Of a stretch of DNA of 64,000 bases, positions 1-11,041 are shown one piece after another. A model generated the notes under the pieces. The model searched no databases and was not told the origin of the DNA. It saw only the letters and a list, made by a program, of their open reading frames with translations. Position numbers and translations under genes: made by a program. This DNA is from Nocardioides aquaticus (GTDB taxonomy: Bacteria > Actinomycetota > Actinomycetes > Propionibacteriales > Nocardioidaceae), in contig NZ_CP075371.1 of assembly GCF_018459925.1 (NCBI RefSeq), positions 1,984,001 to 2,048,000 of the forward strand, in the 5' to 3' direction. Position 1 is the first letter of the stretch. The number at the start of each line of letters is the position of its first letter.

Positions 1-1057
1 GCCAGAAGATCCACCGGCCGGTGATCACCAGCAGGGCGGGCAGGAGCGTCACCATGACGACGAAGGTGACGGTGATGCCGATCGCCGCGACCGGCCCGAG
101 GCCGGCGGTGGAGTTCATCTCGGCGAACAGCAGGCACAGCATGCCCAGCGCCACCGTCGCGGCGCTGGCCAGCAGGGCCGGGGCGGCGCGGTGGAGCGCG
201 AACGCCATCGCCTCGTGCCGGTCCGCGTGCCGACGGAGCTCCTCGCGGTAGCGCGCCACGAGCAGCAGGGCGTAGTCGGTGCCGGCGCCGATCACCAGGA
301 TGGTGAGGATCGCGTACGACTGGCCGTTCACGGTGAGACCGGCGTCCCGGGCCAGGAAGTAGATCAAAGCCTGGGACACGAACAGGGCCACGACCGCGCT
401 CAGGATCGGCAGGATCCACAGGACCGGGCTGCGGTAGGTCAGCAGCAGGATCAGGATGACGACGCCCAGGGTGGCGGCGAGCAGGGTGGTGTCGATCCCG
501 CCGAACGCCTCGGCGGCGTCGGCGGCCTGGCCGCCGGCGCCGGCCACGTAGACCTCCACGCCATCGATGGCGGCGGTGGCCCGCAGCTCGTCGGCGATGC
601 CCGGCATCTCGTTCCAGCCCTCGGCGCCGAGGTCGAAGGTGATGCTGGTCTGCGCGACCCGACCGTCCTGCGAGAGGGCGGGGAAGCCGAGCTGCTCGGC
701 GGTGGCGGGGCTGACGACGGGCGGGGCCCGGCCCTCCGTGGGCGCGGCGACGCCGTCCATCGTCGCGAACTCCGCAGCCTGGTCCTCGATCGCGGCGAGA
801 TCGCTCTGCGTGAGTCCGGCGCCCCGTTCGTAGACCACGACGGTGGGGATGGCGTTCGGGTCCTGGAACGGCTCGAGCCGCTCGAGGGCCCGGGTCGACT
901 CGGCAGACTCCGGCAGCCACGAGGAGGCCTCGTTGTTCTGGACGTCGGCAAGCTTGGCCGCGAACCCCGCGGAACCGGCCATCACCACGAGCCAGGCGAC
1001 CACGACGAGCCACTTGGTGACACGTCCGGTCAGGATGCCCGCGAGCCCACGGTTCAT
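1..1057 (-). CDS. MMPL-family membrane transporter (N-terminal part, cut by window edge)
   Basis: The reading frame starts at ATG 1057 and runs off the left edge with no stop, giving about 352 residues. The protein opens with a membrane helix (residues about 14-34, rich in V/L/A), continues with a periplasmic domain of roughly 140 residues, then a block of membrane helices around the LGVVILILLLTYRS segment. That is the layout of the first half of MMPL/RND exporters, which move lipids or hydrophobic molecules using the proton gradient. It lies 43 bases downstream of the monooxygenase gene on the same strand, so the two may be cotranscribed. The substrate cannot be inferred. Confidence 0.85.
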   Translation of the reverse strand, partial: MNRGLAGILTGRVTKWLVVVAWLVVMAGSAGFAAKLADVQNNEASSWLPESAESTRALERLEPFQDPNAIPTVVVYERGAGLTQSDLAAIEDQAAEFATMDGVAAPTEGRAPPVVSPATAEQLGFPALSQDGRVAQTSITFDLGAEGWNEMPGIADELRATAAIDGVEVYVAGAGGQAADAAEAFGGIDTTLLAATLGVVILILLLTYRSPVLWILPILSAVVALFVSQALIYFLARDAGLTVNGQSYAILTILVIGAGTDYALLLVARYREELRRHADRHEAMAFALHRAAPALLASAATVALGMLCLLFAEMNSTAGLGPVAAIGITVTFVVMVTLLPALLVITGRWIFW

Positions 1058-1100
1058 GACTACCAGTGGAGCAGAACCCCCGGGGGACCGCACCCGAGGA

Positions 1101-2582
1101 CTAGGTCCCGGTGGTGGCCCGCACCGGCTCCAGCTCGTCCCAGTCCACCGCGGTGACCCGCTGCTGGTACTCCGAGACGGTGCCGGGCCAGTTGGTGGTG
1201 ATCCGGCTGCCCTCCTTGTACCAGCTGTCGCAGTCCGCCCAGGCGCTGTCGGTGAGGCGTTCCTGGACCTCGGCGTCCCAGCCGGTGGCGACCTCCGGGC
1301 GCACGTCGAGCAGCACCAGGTCACCGGCGGCGCGTCGGCGGCCGATCTCGGCGGCGACCTCGGCGACGTACCCGGCCTGGGCCTCCATCATGTTGATGAT
1401 CGAGCTACCTCCCAGGTTCGTGTTCGGCCCGTAGATGCAGAACAGGTGGGGGAAGCCGGGCACGCTCACGCCGCGGTGCGCCCAGGCGCCGCCGGCCCAG
1501 GCGTCGTGGTGCAGGCGGCGGCCCCCTAGGCCGACCACCTCGATCCCGGCCAGGAACGAGGTCGCGGCGAAGCCGGTGCCCCAGATCAGCAAGTCGGCCT
1601 CGTGCAGGGTCCCGTCGGCCGTACGCACCCCGCCGGCCTCGACCCGGTCCACCGCCTCGGTCACGACGTCGACGTGGTCGCGGTCCAGGGCGGGGTACCA
1701 GTCGTTGGAGAACAGCAGCCGCTTGCAGCCGATCGGGTAGTCCGGGACCAGCCGGCGGCGCAGACCGGCGTCGCGGACCTGGCGGCGCAGCTGGAGGCGC
1801 CACGCGGCCCGGATCGCGGCGAGGGTCGGACGGGAGGTGCGCGCCTGGCCGCCGAGGGCGGAGTTGAGCCGTTCGGAGACCCAGAAGACGGCGTCGCGCT
1901 CGAAGGTGAGGGTGCGCGGGCGCTGCTCGAACGCGCGGCGGTAGCGGGGGCCGTACTCCTGGTCGGGCTTGGGCACGACGTACGGCGCCGAGCGCTGGAA
2001 GACCGTCATCGCGGCGACCCGGTCGACGATGCCGGGCACGAACTGGATCGCGCTCGCACCGGTGCCGACCACGGCCACGCGCTTGCCGGTGAGGTCGACG
2101 TCGTGGCGCCAGTGCGCGGAGTGGAACGCCGGGCCGGCGAAGTCGTCGGCGCCCTCGACCCGGGGGACGACCGGGTTCGAGAGCTGGCCCACGGCCGAGA
2201 CCACCACGTCGGCGGTGAAGGTGCGCCCGGCGCGGGTGCGCACGGTCCAGGTCCCCGTCTCCTCGTCGAGCACCACCTGCACGACGTCCTGGCCGGTCAC
2301 GACCAGGTCCAGCAGGCCCTCGCGGGTCGCGGCGTCGCGCAGGTAGGCCAGGATCTCCGGCTGCTTGGAGTAGCGCCGGCCCCAGCCGGGGTTGGGCGCC
2401 CACGACCACGAGTAGAGCGGGGAGGGCACGTCGCAGGCCGCGTCGGGGTAGGTGTTGTCCCGCCAGACCCCGCCCACCGTCTCCGCGCGCTCGAGCACCA
2501 CGACGTCCTCGACGCCGGCCTCCCGCAGCGCCCGCGCCGCTCCCAGACCTCCGAACCCTGCCCCCACGATGACTGTGCGCAC
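1101..2582 (-). CDS. Baeyer-Villiger-type flavin monooxygenase
   Basis: A FAD- and NADPH-dependent monooxygenase of about 493 residues. The N-terminal Rossmann motif is GAGFGG just after the start. The Baeyer-Villiger fingerprint F-x-G-x-x-x-H-x-x-x-W is present as FAGPAFHSAHW, followed by the second dinucleotide-binding motif GTGASA. These enzymes insert oxygen next to a ketone or oxidise N/S atoms; the substrate is unknown. GTG 2582 was chosen because the flavin-binding strand begins within three residues of it; an in-frame start at 2654 would add 24 unconserved residues. It probably forms an operon with the MMPL gene downstream. Confidence 0.85.
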   Translation of the reverse strand: MRTVIVGAGFGGLGAARALREAGVEDVVVLERAETVGGVWRDNTYPDAACDVPSPLYSWSWAPNPGWGRRYSKQPEILAYLRDAATREGLLDLVVTGQDVVQVVLDEETGTWTVRTRAGRTFTADVVVSAVGQLSNPVVPRVEGADDFAGPAFHSAHWRHDVDLTGKRVAVVGTGASAIQFVPGIVDRVAAMTVFQRSAPYVVPKPDQEYGPRYRRAFEQRPRTLTFERDAVFWVSERLNSALGGQARTSRPTLAAIRAAWRLQLRRQVRDAGLRRRLVPDYPIGCKRLLFSNDWYPALDRDHVDVVTEAVDRVEAGGVRTADGTLHEADLLIWGTGFAATSFLAGIEVVGLGGRRLHHDAWAGGAWAHRGVSVPGFPHLFCIYGPNTNLGGSSIINMMEAQAGYVAEVAAEIGRRRAAGDLVLLDVRPEVATGWDAEVQERLTDSAWADCDSWYKEGSRITTNWPGTVSEYQQRVTAVDWDELEPVRATTGT

Positions 2583-2767
2583 GGGCTGCAGTCTGACGTG
2601 GCCGTCGCGCCGCGTCCATCGGGGTCGCACCCGACGGGGGTGACACACCTTCACCCCTCGTTCACCCGACGGACAGGTCCTGCCCCCCGGCCCGAGGGGG
2701 GCGCAGACCTACCTTTCCGACGTCAGCCCACCTGCACCCGCTCGGGAATCCGGGCAGAGGAGATCAG

Positions 2768-4810
2768 ATGACCCCCGCCCAGCCCACCCCACGCACCCTC
2801 CTGCCGCTGACCCCGGTGGGCGGCGCGGCCAGGCGGCACGGCTCGCGCAGCTTCGCCACGTGTCACTACCGCTGCGGCAGCGCCTGCGACATGCCGGTGC
2901 CGAACACCACCGGGAACGGCCACGTCCAGGACGAGATCGCCAAGGTGGTCGGGCGCCGCCGCGTGCTCCAGGGCGCCGCCCTGGTGGGCGCCGCCGGCGC
3001 CTTCGGCGGCCTGGTGGCGAGCCCGGTCGCCGCGGCCGAGGGGGGCGGTGCCGCCGCCGCCCGCGCGGCCGCCGCGGCACGCACCACCCAGGACCTCGGC
3101 ACCACGCCGTTCCGCCCCGTCGCGCCCAACACGGTCGACGCGGTGCGCACTGCGCCGGGCTTCACCCACGACGTGGTCATCCGCTGGGGTGACGCCGTGC
3201 TGCGCGGGGCGCCCAAGTTCGACGCCCGCAACCAGAGCCCCGCGGCCGCCGAGCGGCAGTTCGGCTACAACTGCGACTACGTCGGCCTGATCCCGACCAC
3301 CGGTGACAAGGCGCTGCTCGTGGTCAACCACGAGTACACCAACGAGGAGCTGATGTTCCCCGCCGACACCTACACCGACGACGAGATCAAGCTGATCTCG
3401 ATGCGCAACCACGGCATGTCGGTGGTCACGGTCAAGCGGGGACTGGTCCCCGGCTCCTGGCGCCAGGTGAAGAACCTGAGGCGCGCCCCGCAGAACCGCC
3501 GGATCCACATCGAGACCGCGTTCGCCCTCACCGGTCCCGCCGCCGGCGACGACCGGCTCAAGACCTCCGCCGACCCGTCCGGGCGACGGGTGTTCGGCAC
3601 CTTGAACAACTGCGCCGGCAGCACCACGCCGTGGGGCACGGTGCTCTCGGGCGAGGAGAACTTCAACCAGTACTTCGACGGGGTCCCGGACCCCTCCCTG
3701 GCCACGGAGTACGCCCGCTACGGCATCGCCGGCGGCGAGGGCCGCGGCTGGAGCGGGGTCGACCCTCGCTTCGGCCTGGGCAACGAGCCCAACGAGCCGC
3801 ACCGCTTCGGCTGGGTCGTCGAGGTCGACCCGACCGACCCGACCTCCACCCCGATGAAGCACACGATGCTGGGCCGCTTCAAGCACGAGGGCGCCGACGT
3901 CGTGATCGCCAGGAGCGGCCAGGCGGTGGCCTACATGGGCGACGACGAGCGCGGCGACTACCTCTACAAGTTCGTCTCCTCCGGGACCTTCACCCCGGGT
4001 ACGGGGCGGCGGGCCAAGCGGGCCAACATGCGGCTGCTCACCGAGGGCACCCTCTACGTGGCCCGCCTGACCGGGGACGGGACCGGAGACGGCGAGTACG
4101 ACGGCACCGGCGCCTGGATCCCGCTCTGCACCGACACCGAGTCCTTCGTCGAGGGGATGACCGTCGCCGAGGTGCTCGTGTTCACCCGCCTGGCGGCCGA
4201 CGCGGTCGGCCCGACCCGGATGGACCGCCCCGAGGACGTCGAGCACAACCCGGTCAACGGCAAGGTGTACGCGGCGCTGACCAACAACACCCAGCGCGGC
4301 ACCCGGTTCCCGGTCGACGAGGCGAACCCGGTCTCGGGCAACCGCAACGGCTACGTGCTCGAGCTGACCCCGGCCCGCGGCAACCATGCGGTGGCCAGGT
4401 TCACCTGGAACCTGCTGCTCGTCTGCGGTGACCCGGCCTCGGCCGAGACCTACTTCGGCGGGTTCCCGAAGGACGACGTCAGCCCGATCAGCTGCCCCGA
4501 CAACGTCACCTTCGACGACCGCGGCAACCTGTGGGTCTCCACCGACGGCAACGCGCTGGGCTCCAACGACGGCATCTTCCGGGTGCCGGTCGAGGGGCCC
4601 GAGCGTGGCAAGGTGCAGCAGTTCCTGACGGTCCCGCGCGGGTCCGAGGCGTGCGGGCCCCTCATCGCCGACGGCAACCGGTCGCTGTTCTTCGCCGTCC
4701 AGCACCCCGGTGAGGACGACGGCTCGACCTTCGAGACGCCGTTCAGCACCTGGCCGCACACGAACGACTTCCCGCGGCCCTCGGTCTGCGTGGCCTTCCA
4801 GGCCCGCTGA
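2768..4810 (+). CDS. phoX: PhoX-family secreted alkaline phosphatase (DUF839)
   Basis: A 680-residue PhoX phosphatase, an Fe/Ca-dependent enzyme exported by the Tat pathway that releases phosphate from organic esters. As in other actinobacterial PhoX proteins, about 60 residues including a CHYRCG segment precede the Tat signal GRRRVLQGAALVGAAGAFGG. Family motifs follow: NHEYTNEEL, NNCAGSTTPWGT with LSGEENF, YMGDDERGDYLYKF, DRPEDVEHNP and PDNVTFDDRGNLWVSTDG. The ATG has a good AGGAG site seven bases upstream. Two PhoD-type enzymes elsewhere in the window suggest strong investment in scavenging organic phosphate. No Pho-box was convincingly identified. Confidence 0.93.
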   Translation: MTPAQPTPRTLLPLTPVGGAARRHGSRSFATCHYRCGSACDMPVPNTTGNGHVQDEIAKVVGRRRVLQGAALVGAAGAFGGLVASPVAAAEGGGAAAARAAAAARTTQDLGTTPFRPVAPNTVDAVRTAPGFTHDVVIRWGDAVLRGAPKFDARNQSPAAAERQFGYNCDYVGLIPTTGDKALLVVNHEYTNEELMFPADTYTDDEIKLISMRNHGMSVVTVKRGLVPGSWRQVKNLRRAPQNRRIHIETAFALTGPAAGDDRLKTSADPSGRRVFGTLNNCAGSTTPWGTVLSGEENFNQYFDGVPDPSLATEYARYGIAGGEGRGWSGVDPRFGLGNEPNEPHRFGWVVEVDPTDPTSTPMKHTMLGRFKHEGADVVIARSGQAVAYMGDDERGDYLYKFVSSGTFTPGTGRRAKRANMRLLTEGTLYVARLTGDGTGDGEYDGTGAWIPLCTDTESFVEGMTVAEVLVFTRLAADAVGPTRMDRPEDVEHNPVNGKVYAALTNNTQRGTRFPVDEANPVSGNRNGYVLELTPARGNHAVARFTWNLLLVCGDPASAETYFGGFPKDDVSPISCPDNVTFDDRGNLWVSTDGNALGSNDGIFRVPVEGPERGKVQQFLTVPRGSEACGPLIADGNRSLFFAVQHPGEDDGSTFETPFSTWPHTNDFPRPSVCVAFQAR

Positions 4811-4846
4811 CCCGGGCTCGCTGGCAGGTCGTCGGCGGCGGGACGA

Positions 4847-5641
4847 TCAGGCGATGGTCATCCCGCCGTCGACGGCGAGCGTCTGCCCGGTGACGTAGCC
4901 GCCGGCGGCCGAGGCCAGGAACACCACGGCCGCGGCGAGCTCGGCCGGGTCGCCCTTGCGACCGGCCGGGATCCGCTCCTGCTGCTTGTCCAGGTAGCCG
5001 TCGGGGTACTGGTCGGTCATCTCGGAGGTGAAGAACCCCGGTGCGACCGCGTTGACCCGGATCCCCTTGCGCCCGGTCCACTGCTGGGCGAGGTCGCGCG
5101 TCAGCCCGATCAGGCCCGCCTTCGAGGCGGCGTACGCGGCCTGGGGGAGCGCCGCGGTCGTCAGGCCGAGCACCGAGGAGATGTTGACGATGCTCGAACC
5201 GGGCTGCATCACCCGGGCGCAGGACTGCGCCATCCAGTAGCAGCCGTTGAGGTTGACGTCGATCACGCCACGGAACTGCTCGGGGGTCTCACGGGTGGCC
5301 GGCACCGCGGTGCCGATGCCGGCGTTGTTGACCAGGACGTCGACCCGGCCGAGCTGGTCCATCGCCGCGTCCACCATGGCCTGGCAGGACTCCGGGTCCG
5401 AGACGTCGGTGGTCACCGTGACCGCTCGTCGCCCGGTCGCCTCGACCAGCGCGGCGGTGTCCTTCAGCCGGTCGGTGCGCCGGGCGCCGAGCACGACGTC
5501 GGCGCCGGCCTCGGCCAGCGCCTGCGCGAAGGCCACACCGAGCCCGCTCGAGGCGCCGGTCACCAGCGCCACCTTCCCGTCGAGGCGGAAGAGGTCGGTC
5601 ACGGTCCGGTGGGCCTGCTGGGTGTCCTCGGTCTGGGTCAT
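4847..5641 (-). CDS. SDR-family oxidoreductase
   Basis: A 264-residue classical short-chain dehydrogenase/reductase. It has the nucleotide-binding TGASSGLG motif, the NNAG motif, a catalytic Ser in NISSV, the YAASK active site, and a C-terminal GQTLAVDGG typical of the FabG-like branch. The basic residues after the second strand (GARRTDR) suggest NADP(H) preference. Its ATG overlaps the stop of the upstream methyltransferase in an ATGA arrangement, so translation is probably coupled. It converges on phoX, with 36 bases between them. The substrate is not identifiable. Confidence 0.9.
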   Translation of the reverse strand: MTQTEDTQQAHRTVTDLFRLDGKVALVTGASSGLGVAFAQALAEAGADVVLGARRTDRLKDTAALVEATGRRAVTVTTDVSDPESCQAMVDAAMDQLGRVDVLVNNAGIGTAVPATRETPEQFRGVIDVNLNGCYWMAQSCARVMQPGSSIVNISSVLGLTTAALPQAAYAASKAGLIGLTRDLAQQWTGRKGIRVNAVAPGFFTSEMTDQYPDGYLDKQQERIPAGRKGDPAELAAAVVFLASAAGGYVTGQTLAVDGGMTIA

Positions 5642-6450
5642 GCCCCGGATCGTAGGGGAGGGGCGTCCCCGCGGGGGTGGACCACGAACGCGGTCACCGG
5701 GTGCGCCACCCGCAGCCCCGGGCCGGGCTCGGCGGAGCGCCGCAGACGCTCCACGACCGCGGCGCGCGCCGCGTCGTCCAGGACCGTCTGGACCGTGAAG
5801 TCGAGCAGGGCTGGGTCGTCCCCGTCCCCGCCGTCGAGGTCGACCGTCGAGGCGAGGTCGTCGGCTGCCACCTCGACCGGCAACCGTGCGAGCGAGGCCG
5901 CGACCGCGTCGCTCCAGGGCTGCGGGCCGCCGGCCGCGGGCGGCGCGAGGTCGGCGACCAGCTCGTTGAGGGCCCCCAGCGGGGCGTGGAGCACCAGCAG
6001 CTCACCGCCCGGGGCGAGCAGGTCGAGCGCCCGCCCGAGCGCCGCGTCGAGGTCGGGCACGTAGTAGAGCGAGTGCACGAAGACCACCACGTCGAACCGC
6101 TCGTCCGGCCCGGTGAGGAGGCTGTCGAAGGTGCCCACGTGCCCGCGCACGGCCAGCTGCTCCTGGCCGAGACCCTCCAGGCCGGCCACGAAGGCGGCCA
6201 CCCCGGGGGAGTGCGGGTCCACGCCGGTCCAGGAACGGGCGGCCCCGGGGGCGGCCTCGGCGCAGGCGCGCGCGGCCAGCGCCCGGTCGACGGTGCCGTC
6301 GCCGCAGCCGACCGAGAGCACGGACAGGTGCGCGTCGCCGGCCCGTCGCGACAACCGGTCGCCGAGCCAGGACACGATCCTCGTCCGCTGGTCGGAGCGG
6401 GCCTCGAAGAGGGCGTGCCCCCGGGCGTAGCTGTCCGGGTCGGGCGTCAC
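5638..6450 (-). CDS. class I SAM methyltransferase, histamine-N-methyltransferase-like
   Basis: About 270 residues, starting at GTG 6450. The SAM-binding motif I is VLSVGCGDG, followed by an acidic motif II (WTGVDPHSP) and motif post-II FVHSLYYVPDLDAAL with LLAPGGELLVLHA. The opening (YARGHALFEARSDQ) and the LYYVPDLDAAL segment recall the HNMT branch of small-molecule N-methyltransferases; that subfamily placement is inference from remembered patterns. The gene is translationally coupled to the SDR gene and divergent from another methyltransferase at 6607, suggesting a small specialised-metabolism locus. Confidence 0.75.
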   Translation of the reverse strand: MTPDPDSYARGHALFEARSDQRTRIVSWLGDRLSRRAGDAHLSVLSVGCGDGTVDRALAARACAEAAPGAARSWTGVDPHSPGVAAFVAGLEGLGQEQLAVRGHVGTFDSLLTGPDERFDVVVFVHSLYYVPDLDAALGRALDLLAPGGELLVLHAPLGALNELVADLAPPAAGGPQPWSDAVAASLARLPVEVAADDLASTVDLDGGDGDDPALLDFTVQTVLDDAARAAVVERLRRSAEPGPGLRVAHPVTAFVVHPRGDAPPLRSGA

Positions 6451-6606
6451 GCGTGTCTCCTCGGGCTGTGCTGCCTGGCAGGTGGCCGCGTCGTCGTAGG
6501 CTGCACACGCAACCACGGTCGTCCTGCCCGGAGCACACCCGCCCCGTCCGTGGTCCGCCCCACGGGTTCCCAGCCCGCCCGGAACGACCCGACCAAGGAG
6601 CACCCG

Positions 6607-7416
6607 GTGACGTCGTCGCAGGACACCGCAGACCGCAGCCTGGCCCACTGGAGCGAGGCCGGCCGCGCCGAGATGGAGGCCTTCTACGTGCTGGCCACCG
6701 CCGACTACCGACGCCTCGCCGAGGCGGCCGACTGGCCCTCGCTGCTGGCCGGACGGCGCAGCATCCTCGACGTGGCGTGCGGGAGCGGGAAGTTCCCGGT
6801 CGCGCTGACGACCTACGCCGGCCTGCCCGCCGAGCCCCCGATCGCCTACGACCTGCTGGACCCGTCGGCCTTCTCGGTCGACGAGGCCCGCGCGCGCCTC
6901 GAGCCGCCGTTCGCGGCCGCCGCCGAGCACGTGGTCACGCTGCAGGACCTGCCCGAGGGGCTCACCTACGACGTCGTGTGGGCCACCCACGCGCTGTACG
7001 CCGTGCCCCCCGCCGAGCTCGGCCTGGCCGCCGAGCGGTTCGTCGGCGCGATCGCGCCGGGCGGCCTCGGGTTCGTCGCCCAGGCCACCTCCGCGGGGCA
7101 CTACGTGGCCTTCTACGAGGCCTACCGCGCCGGGGTGCCCGGTGGGGCGGACCTCGCGCCGTACACGAGCGCCGAGCAGGTCCGCGACGCGCTCGTGGGC
7201 GCCGGCGCGGACGTGCGTGAGGAGCGGATCCGCTACACCAGCGGCACCGCCGACCGCGCGGTCGCCGAGGGCTTCCTCCAGCGCTGCCTCTTCGACGACA
7301 CCCTGTCCCTGGAGGAGATGGAGGCCGCGCCGGTGCTGGGCGACCACCTCGCCGCCTGCCGGGGCACCGACGGCACCTACACCTTCGAGCACGAGGCGGC
7401 ACTGCTGTGGCTGTGA
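6607..7416 (+). CDS. class I SAM-dependent methyltransferase
   Basis: A 269-residue methyltransferase starting at GTG 6607, seven bases after an AAGGAG site. Motif I is ILDVACGSGKF, then AYDLLDPS, with VVWATHALYAVP and IAPGGLGFV as the later motifs. The substrate is unknown. The downstream PhyH dioxygenase gene begins inside its last codons, so the two are a coupled pair: one methylates, the other probably hydroxylates the same or a related molecule (inference). Confidence 0.8.
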   Translation: MTSSQDTADRSLAHWSEAGRAEMEAFYVLATADYRRLAEAADWPSLLAGRRSILDVACGSGKFPVALTTYAGLPAEPPIAYDLLDPSAFSVDEARARLEPPFAAAAEHVVTLQDLPEGLTYDVVWATHALYAVPPAELGLAAERFVGAIAPGGLGFVAQATSAGHYVAFYEAYRAGVPGGADLAPYTSAEQVRDALVGAGADVREERIRYTSGTADRAVAEGFLQRCLFDDTLSLEEMEAAPVLGDHLAACRGTDGTYTFEHEAALLWL

Positions 7417-8387
7417 ACGACCGGGTCAACGACAAGCTCCCCGAGGCCAACCGCGCCGGCGGCATCGACGCCGCCTGGGACGGCGACGACCAGCAGTGGT
7501 GGGACTGGTACGTCACGCTGGCGGCCAACCCGGAGGCGGCCGGCCCGCTGGTCGACGGTCCCGGTCTGCCCGACGTGGCGCCGGCCTCGGACGCCGAGGT
7601 CGAGGCGCTGCTCGCCACGCCGTACGACGTCGCGCCCGCGGCCGTCCAGGCGTTCCGGGGCGACGCGTTCGTCAAGCTGCCCGGCGTGCTGCCGCCGGCC
7701 GTCGTACGCCGGCTGGCCGATCGGCTCCAGGAGCTGCTGGCCGCGGAGCACGGCACCGACACCGCCGGCCGGTTCCTGGCCCTGGAGCAGATGTGGCTGC
7801 ACGACGACCTGATGCGCCTGGTCGCGCTGTCGCCGCGGATCGGCGGGATCGCCGCCACCCTGCTCGGCGAGGACGGCGTGCGGATCTACCACGACAACGC
7901 GCTGTCGAAGGAGCCCGGCTGCGGTCGCACGCCGTGGCACCACGACGACGAGCACTTCCCGCTCGACTCGCTCCAGGTCGTCACCGCCTGGATGCCGGTC
8001 TCGGCGATCCCGGCGCCGATGGGCCCGCTGTCCTTCGCCCACGGCACGGAGCTGCGCGAGGTGCTCGACGGGCTGGAGTTCGACAAGGTCGGCACGACCT
8101 ACGACGTCGCCGTCTCGCAGCGCTTCGGCAGCTCCGGGGTCCAGGTCACCGAGACCCCGTACGCCGTGGGGGAGGTCAGCTTCCACTCCTCGCTGTGCTT
8201 CCACACCGCCGGCCCGAACCGGACCACGCAGCCGCGCCGGGCGCTCGCCACGACGTACTTCGCCGACGGCGCCCGCGTGGTCGACGCCCCCACCATGATC
8301 AGCGGCACCTGGCAGGAGTTCCTGCCCGACACCGAGCCCGGGGCGGTGGCCCGCAGCCGGCTCAACCCCGTGGTGGGTCACGGCTGA
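7407..8387 (+). CDS. phytanoyl-CoA dioxygenase (PhyH) family protein
   Basis: About 326 residues of an Fe(II)/2-oxoglutarate-dependent oxygenase. The metal triad is visible as H-x-D in TPWHHDDEHFP and a distal His in SLCFHTAGPNRT, followed by an Arg suited to holding 2-oxoglutarate. The start GTG 7407 overlaps the methyltransferase by ten bases; GTG 7413 is an alternative. Such enzymes hydroxylate small molecules or lipids, and the native substrate cannot be read from sequence. Confidence 0.82.
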   Translation: MAVNDRVNDKLPEANRAGGIDAAWDGDDQQWWDWYVTLAANPEAAGPLVDGPGLPDVAPASDAEVEALLATPYDVAPAAVQAFRGDAFVKLPGVLPPAVVRRLADRLQELLAAEHGTDTAGRFLALEQMWLHDDLMRLVALSPRIGGIAATLLGEDGVRIYHDNALSKEPGCGRTPWHHDDEHFPLDSLQVVTAWMPVSAIPAPMGPLSFAHGTELREVLDGLEFDKVGTTYDVAVSQRFGSSGVQVTETPYAVGEVSFHSSLCFHTAGPNRTTQPRRALATTYFADGARVVDAPTMISGTWQEFLPDTEPGAVARSRLNPVVGHG

Positions 8388-8422
8388 GGCGGCCGGGGGC
8401 GGTCACGCGCTACAGTGGACGC

Positions 8423-8461
8423 GTGCCCACCCCCGAGCTGCTCCTTCCCCAGCCGCGCTGA
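8423..8461 (+). CDS. leucine-rich leader peptide upstream of leuS
   Basis: A 12-residue reading frame, VPTPELLLPQPR, starting with GTG exactly seven bases after a -10 hexamer, so it would be translated from a leaderless message. Codons 6-8 are CTG CTC CTT. Its stop lies in the left arm of the following hairpin. Position and Leu run suggest a sensor of charged Leu-tRNA for the synthetase gene downstream. Confidence 0.55.
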   Translation: MPTPELLLPQPR

Positions 8462-8483
8462 TCCCACCCCGGATCGCGCGGCC

Positions 8484-8508
8484 ACCCCTCCTGCGTGAGG
8501 GGTTTTTT
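8484..8508 (+). terminator. intrinsic terminator in the leuS leader
   Basis: The stem ACCCCTC/GAGGGGT has a six-base loop and runs into an uninterrupted run of T, the only strong T-tract terminator seen in this GC-rich window. It sits inside the leuS leader rather than after a gene, which favours a conditional (attenuator) role. Confidence 0.7.
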
Positions 8509-8543
8509 CATGCCCGCAGCAGCCCGACCCGAAGGACCCCGTG

Positions 8544-11033
<2,490 letters not shown>

Positions 11034-11041
11034 CGTCCGCG

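Larger units (their letters stand above)
8411..8508 (+). promoter_or_regulatory. candidate leuS attenuator (promoter, leader peptide, pause hairpin, terminator)
   Basis: A -10 hexamer TACAGT (8411-8416) places transcription start at the GTG of a 12-codon reading frame containing three consecutive Leu codons. An 11-bp stem with one bulged T (8453-8481) overlaps the leader stop. A terminator-like stem, CCCCTC/GAGGGG plus six T, follows at 8484-8508, and leuS begins 35 bases later. This is the layout of ribosome-mediated attenuation. No clear antiterminator pairing was found, so the mechanism remains inference. Confidence 0.6.

Noticed and set aside
2723..4759. 678-residue reading frame antisense to phoX
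   Set aside because: A GC-rich third-position shadow, Val/Gly/Arg-rich and without motifs, opposite a clear PhoX.
8411..8508. T-box riboswitch upstream of leuS
   Set aside because: No T-box sequence or specifier-loop layout; the short translated leader with Leu codons fits better.
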